From Devosia sp. (lineage in GTDB: Bacteria; Pseudomonadota; Alphaproteobacteria; Rhizobiales; Devosiaceae), in assembly GCA_028290225.1 (NCBI GenBank), contig JAQGKH010000018.1:1-8580 (forward strand): a DNA stretch of 8,580 nt, read 5' to 3'. The translations under genes were made by a program, and so were the position numbers. Positions within the stretch are counted from its first letter, which is position 1, and each line of letters begins with the position of its first letter. This document shows, piece after piece, positions 5,784 to 8,580 of the stretch. The notes beneath the pieces were generated by a model. It did no database searches. It was not told the DNA's origin and saw only the letters and a program-made list of their open reading frames with translations.

Positions 5784-6980
5784 ATGAACATCCATGAACA
5801 CCAGGCCAAAGAGCTGCTGAAGTCCTACGGTGCGCCGGTGGCGGAAGGCATTGCGATTTTTTCGGCCGATGAAGCGGAAGCTGCGGCCAAGAAGCTGCCG
5901 GGGCCGCTTTATGTGGTCAAGTCGCAGATCCATGCGGGCGGGCGCGGCAAGGGCAAGTTCAAGGAACTCGGGCCAGATGCCAAGGGTGGTGTTCGCCTCG
6001 CCAGGACCATCGAGGAAGTAGTCGCGTTTTCCAAGGAGATGCTGGGCAATACGCTGGTGACCAAGCAGACCGGCGATGCGGGTAAGCAGGTCAACCGCCT
6101 TTATATCGAGGATGGCGCCGATATCGCGCGCGAACTTTACTGCTCGCTGCTGGTGGATCGCAGCACCGGCCGGGTGGCTTTCGTGGTGTCCACCGAAGGC
6201 GGCATGGATATCGAGGCGGTGGCTGAGCATACGCCCGAAAAGATCATCTCGGTCTCCATCGAGCCGGAAACGGGTGTAACCGAAGCCGATGTGGCCAAGA
6301 TTGCCGGCGCCCTGGCGCTGGAGGGCGACGCGAAGGCCGACGCCGCCAGCCTGTTCCCCATTCTCTACAAGGCGTTCGTGGAAACGGATATGAGCCTGCT
6401 GGAGGTCAATCCGCTCATCGTAATGACCGACGGGCATCTGCGCGTGCTCGACGCCAAGGTGAGCTTTGACAACAACGCGGCGTTCCGCCACGACGAGCTC
6501 AAGCCGCTGCGCGACCTTAGCGAAGAAGACGAAAAAGAAATCGAGGCGTCCAAGTTCGACCTCGCCTATGTGGCGCTGGACGGCAATATCGGCTGCATGG
6601 TGAACGGCGCGGGCCTGGCGATGTCCACCATGGACATCATCAAGCTTTATGGCGCCGAGCCGGCGAACTTCCTCGATGTGGGCGGCGGCGCGACCAAGGA
6701 AAAGGTCACGGCGGCGTTCAAGATCATCACGGCCGATCCGGCAGTGGAAGGCATTCTGGTCAACATCTTTGGCGGCATCATGCGCTGCGATGTGATCGCC
6801 GAGGGCGTGATCGCCGCAGTCAAGGAAGTGGGCCTGCAGGTGCCGCTGGTCGTGCGCCTCGAGGGCACGCGCGTGAAGGAAGGCAAGGAGATCCTCGACA
6901 AGTCGGGTCTCAATGTCATTTCCGCCGATGACCTCGACGACGCGGCCCAGAAGATCGTCGCCGCCGTCAAGGCCGCCTAA
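5784..6980 (+). CDS. sucC: Succinyl-CoA ligase, beta subunit
   Basis: Beta subunit of succinyl-CoA synthetase, which makes ATP or GTP while converting succinyl-CoA to succinate; it works as a complex with SucD. The 398-residue length is normal. The N-terminal ATP-grasp domain starts MNIHEHQAKELLKSYG and has VVKSQIHAGGRGKGK (44-58) for nucleotide binding. Glu207 and Asn209 in LLEVNPL, with Asp224, are the expected Mg-binding positions. The C-terminal ligase domain shows GNIGCMVNGAGLAM (267-280), ANFLDVGGGA (294-303) and LVNIFGGI (325-332). The ATG at 5784 is preceded by AAGGGGA (5772-5778) at five bases. Nucleotide preference cannot be told from the sequence. The strong inverted repeat lies just upstream; sucD follows after 30 bases. 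Confidence 0.97.
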   Translation: MNIHEHQAKELLKSYGAPVAEGIAIFSADEAEAAAKKLPGPLYVVKSQIHAGGRGKGKFKELGPDAKGGVRLARTIEEVVAFSKEMLGNTLVTKQTGDAGKQVNRLYIEDGADIARELYCSLLVDRSTGRVAFVVSTEGGMDIEAVAEHTPEKIISVSIEPETGVTEADVAKIAGALALEGDAKADAASLFPILYKAFVETDMSLLEVNPLIVMTDGHLRVLDAKVSFDNNAAFRHDELKPLRDLSEEDEKEIEASKFDLAYVALDGNIGCMVNGAGLAMSTMDIIKLYGAEPANFLDVGGGATKEKVTAAFKIITADPAVEGILVNIFGGIMRCDVIAEGVIAAVKEVGLQVPLVVRLEGTRVKEGKEILDKSGLNVISADDLDDAAQKIVAAVKAA

Positions 6981-7010
6981 GCCCCACCTGCCAACAAGAG
7001 ACCATAACCG

Positions 7011-7919
7011 ATGTCCATTCTCGTCAATAAAGACACCAAGGTCCTCGTGCAGGGGCTGACCGGCAAGACCGGCACTTTCCATACCGAGCAGGCGCTGGCT
7101 TATTACGGCACCCAGATGGTTGGCGGCGTCAATCCCAAGAAGGCCGGCGAAACCTGGACCAGCGGGCTCGATGGCTCGGCCTCGCTGCCGGTGTTCGCTT
7201 CGGTTGCCGAAGGCAAGGAACGCACCGGGGCCAATGCAACGGTGGTGTATGTGCCGCCTCCGGGCGCGGCAGCCGCAATCGAGGAAGCCATCGACGCCGA
7301 AATTCCGCTGATCGTGTGCATCACCGAGGGCATTCCGGTGCTCGACATGGTGCGGGTCAAGGCCAAGCTCGAAAAGAGCAAGTCGCGCCTGCTGGGTCCG
7401 AACTGCCCGGGCGTGCTGACGCCCGAAGAATGCAAGATCGGCATCATGCCCGGTTCCATCTTCTCCAAGGGCTCGGTCGGCATTGTTTCGCGCTCCGGCA
7501 CGCTTACCTATGAGGCGGTGTTCCAGACCACCAATGAAGGGCTGGGACAGAGCACGGCGGTGGGTATTGGCGGCGATCCGGTGAAGGGCACCGAGTTCAT
7601 CGACATGCTCGAAATGTTCCTCGCGGACGAAGCGACCAAGTCAATCATCATGATCGGCGAAATTGGCGGTTCGGCCGAGGAGGACGCGGCGCAGTTCCTG
7701 ATCGATGAAGCCAAGCGCGGCCGCAAGAAGCCGATGGCCGGGTTCATCGCCGGCCTGACGGCTCCCAAGGGCCGGACCATGGGCCATGCGGGCGCGGTGA
7801 TCTCGGGCGGCAAGGGCGGCGCGGAAGACAAGATCGCGGCCATGGAAGCGGCCGGGATCAAGGTTTCGGCCTCGCCGGCACGGATCGGCAAGACGCTGGC
7901 CGAAGTGCTCAAGGGCTAA
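7011..7919 (+). CDS. sucD: Succinyl-CoA ligase, alpha subunit
   Basis: Alpha subunit of succinyl-CoA synthetase, carrying the CoA site and the histidine that is phosphorylated during catalysis. The product is 302 residues, slightly longer than the E. coli protein and normal for alphaproteobacteria. It opens MSILVNKDTKVLVQGLTGKT, a Rossmann CoA-binding domain with GLTGKTGTFH (15-24). GPNCPG lies at 129-134, SRSGTLTYE at 160-168, GIGGDPVKGT at 185-194, and the active-site His259 in GRTMGHAGA. The ATG at 7011 has a modest AAGAG (6996-7000) ten bases before it. The 30-base gap to sucC, with no terminator, supports one transcript and equal output of the two subunits. A stem-loop follows 13 bases after the stop. 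Confidence 0.97.
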   Translation: MSILVNKDTKVLVQGLTGKTGTFHTEQALAYYGTQMVGGVNPKKAGETWTSGLDGSASLPVFASVAEGKERTGANATVVYVPPPGAAAAIEEAIDAEIPLIVCITEGIPVLDMVRVKAKLEKSKSRLLGPNCPGVLTPEECKIGIMPGSIFSKGSVGIVSRSGTLTYEAVFQTTNEGLGQSTAVGIGGDPVKGTEFIDMLEMFLADEATKSIIMIGEIGGSAEEDAAQFLIDEAKRGRKKPMAGFIAGLTAPKGRTMGHAGAVISGGKGGAEDKIAAMEAAGIKVSASPARIGKTLAEVLKG

Positions 7920-7932
7920 CTGGCGGAGGGCT

Positions 7933-7966
7933 GGGTGAAATGGTGCCACAATGTGGAACCCCACCC
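7933..7966 (+). terminator. Imperfect stem-loop 13 bases after sucD
   Basis: GGGTG (7933-7937) pairs with CACCC (7962-7966), GGT (7942-7944) with ACC (7958-7960), and CCAC (7946-7949) with GTGG (7953-7956) around the loop AAT: twelve pairs interrupted by one internal loop and one G/A mismatch. The downstream bases are pyrimidine-rich (CTTTCCTCT at 7971-7979) but not a true T-run. It could be a partial terminator or a 3'-end stabiliser for sucCD mRNA. Confidence 0.4.
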
Positions 7967-8157
7967 GGGCCTTTCCTCTGTGGGGCGGCTCCGCGCGGCT
8001 TCAAACCGGGCAAGACGCGAAGGTTAGCCGCGCTTCAGCCATGGTTCAGGACTATATCGGGTGAATCAAAGCCCCAAGCCGCGGCGCTGCAGGGTGCCGC
8101 AAGGCTTAACAGGATGCTCACGAAAAGCGGTTAAGGCTTCGTATTCGGATTGCAGGT

Positions 8158-8176
8158 AAGCCGGGCTGGCCGGCTT
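8158..8176 (+). promoter_or_regulatory. Stem-loop in the sucA leader
   Basis: AAGCCGG (8158-8164) and CCGGCTT (8170-8176) form a perfect 7-bp stem around GCTGG. It ends six bases before AAGGA (8183-8187), the only good Shine-Dalgarno near sucA, so it could affect ribosome access. No T-run follows, so it is not an intrinsic terminator. Confidence 0.4.
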
Positions 8177-8217
8177 GTTGAGAAGGATGGCGGGGCGTGG
8201 GCCTCGCGCAAAAAGCG

Positions 8218-8580
8218 ATGACACGACAGGAAAAGAACGACACGTTCTTGCTGACCTCGTTTCTCTACGGGGGCAATGCCGACTATATCGAACAACTGTA
8301 TTCCCGTTTCAAAGCCGATCCGAACAGCGTCGATGAGACCTGGAAGAGCTTCTTTGGCAAGCTCGAGGACAGCGATGCGGATGCCATAAAAGGCGCCGCC
8401 GGCCCGAGCTGGAGCCGGACGGATTGGCCGCAGAGCCCGCAGGGCGAGCTGGTCAGCGCGCTGGACGGCAATTGGGGCGACGTTGCCGCCAAGGTTGAAA
8501 AGGCCGTGGCCAAGAAGGCGGAAGCCGCCGGTATTCCGGCGGCCAGCGCCGCTGATGTGGTGCAGGCGACGCGTGACTCG
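8218..8580 (+). CDS. sucA: 2-oxoglutarate dehydrogenase E1 component (N-terminal part; cut by window edge)
   Basis: E1 of the 2-oxoglutarate dehydrogenase complex, the thiamine-diphosphate enzyme that decarboxylates 2-oxoglutarate and passes the succinyl group to SucB. Only 121 codons of a gene of about 1000 are inside the window; all catalytic motifs lie beyond. The visible part is the E1 N-terminal region, which binds the rest of the complex: TSFLYGGNADYIEQLYSRF (13-31), DPNSVDETWKSFF (34-46), then GELVSALDGNW and, at the edge, ATRDS, all matching rhizobial SucA. The ATG at 8218 gives the family start MTRQEKNDTF but has no clear Shine-Dalgarno. An in-frame GTG at 8197 has AAGGA (8183-8187) nine bases before it and would add seven residues; an in-frame TGA at 8179-8181 limits anything further. 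Confidence 0.94.
   Translation, partial: MTRQEKNDTFLLTSFLYGGNADYIEQLYSRFKADPNSVDETWKSFFGKLEDSDADAIKGAAGPSWSRTDWPQSPQGELVSALDGNWGDVAAKVEKAVAKKAEAAGIPAASAADVVQATRDS

Larger units (their letters stand above)
7920..8217 (+). other. sucD-sucA intergenic region (298 bp), structured leader
   Basis: Unusually long for a gap inside this cluster. It holds a stem-loop just after sucD (7933-7966), a perfect 8-base inverted repeat GCGCGGCT / AGCCGCGC (7993-8000 and 8026-8033), a CTATAT box (8052-8057) resembling an alphaproteobacterial -10 but with no convincing -35, an inverted pair CTTAAC / GTTAAG (8105-8110 and 8130-8135), and a strong stem-loop (8158-8176) before a Shine-Dalgarno. This suggests that sucA has its own promoter or leader control in addition to read-through. 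No RNA family is recognised, and the short open frame from 7940 lacks a ribosome binding site. Confidence 0.5.

Noticed and set aside
4583..5809. Minus-strand open frame of 408 codons opposite mdh
   Set aside because: It is a shadow of mdh. Its N-terminal part is the translated G/C-run repeat, and no protein family is recognisable.
5517..7082. Minus-strand open frame of 521 codons opposite sucC and the mdh-sucC repeat
   Set aside because: It lies antisense to a certain gene, is His/Arg/Asp-rich in the way antisense frames of high-GC genes are, runs through the inverted repeat, and lacks a ribosome binding site.
7940..8134. 64-codon open frame in the sucD-sucA gap
   Set aside because: It has no Shine-Dalgarno, begins inside the stem-loop after sucD, and its product has no recognisable feature.
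1..8580. Mobile elements, CRISPR arrays, tRNA or rRNA genes, defence or toxin-antitoxin systems
   Set aside because: I saw no transposase, integrase, regularly spaced repeats, tRNA-like folds or defence domains; the base use is uniform and the genes are core metabolism and transport.

Overview
This window looks like core chromosome from a high-GC alphaproteobacterium of the order Hyphomicrobiales. A Devosia-like organism is my best guess, from the protein wording of SucA, Mdh and the Omp19-type lipoprotein and from the gene order; this is recognition by eye, not a search result.

Left part (minus strand, 1-2120): two inner-membrane permease genes of a YejABEF-type peptide ABC transporter. yejB is complete. 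yejE is cut by the left edge of the window. They overlap through an ATGA junction, so they are translationally coupled. yejA is not directly upstream of yejB. A divergent spacer of about 200 bp separates yejB from a rightward gene.

Middle part (plus strand, 2318-4482): a 75-residue DUF2007-like protein, an outer-membrane lipoprotein of the Omp19 / AprI-Inh protease-inhibitor type, and the AAA-type ATPase ZapE (AFG1 family).

Right part (plus strand, 4649-8580): the TCA-cycle cluster mdh - sucC - sucD - sucA. Mdh, succinyl-CoA ligase beta and alpha are complete; SucA (E1 of 2-oxoglutarate dehydrogenase) runs off the right edge. Together these carry out 2-oxoglutarate to succinyl-CoA to succinate and malate to oxaloacetate. 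The likely downstream partners, sucB and lpd, would lie outside.

The genes are ordinary housekeeping genes and I found no undescribed multi-gene system. The less ordinary signal is in the spacers of the TCA cluster. Three of them carry predicted secondary structure: a set of nested dyads after zapE, a roughly 100-bp G/C-run inverted repeat with G-quadruplex potential on both strands between mdh and sucC, and two stem-loops in the 298-bp sucD-sucA gap. The second of these lies just before a Shine-Dalgarno that fits a GTG start better than the usual ATG start of sucA.
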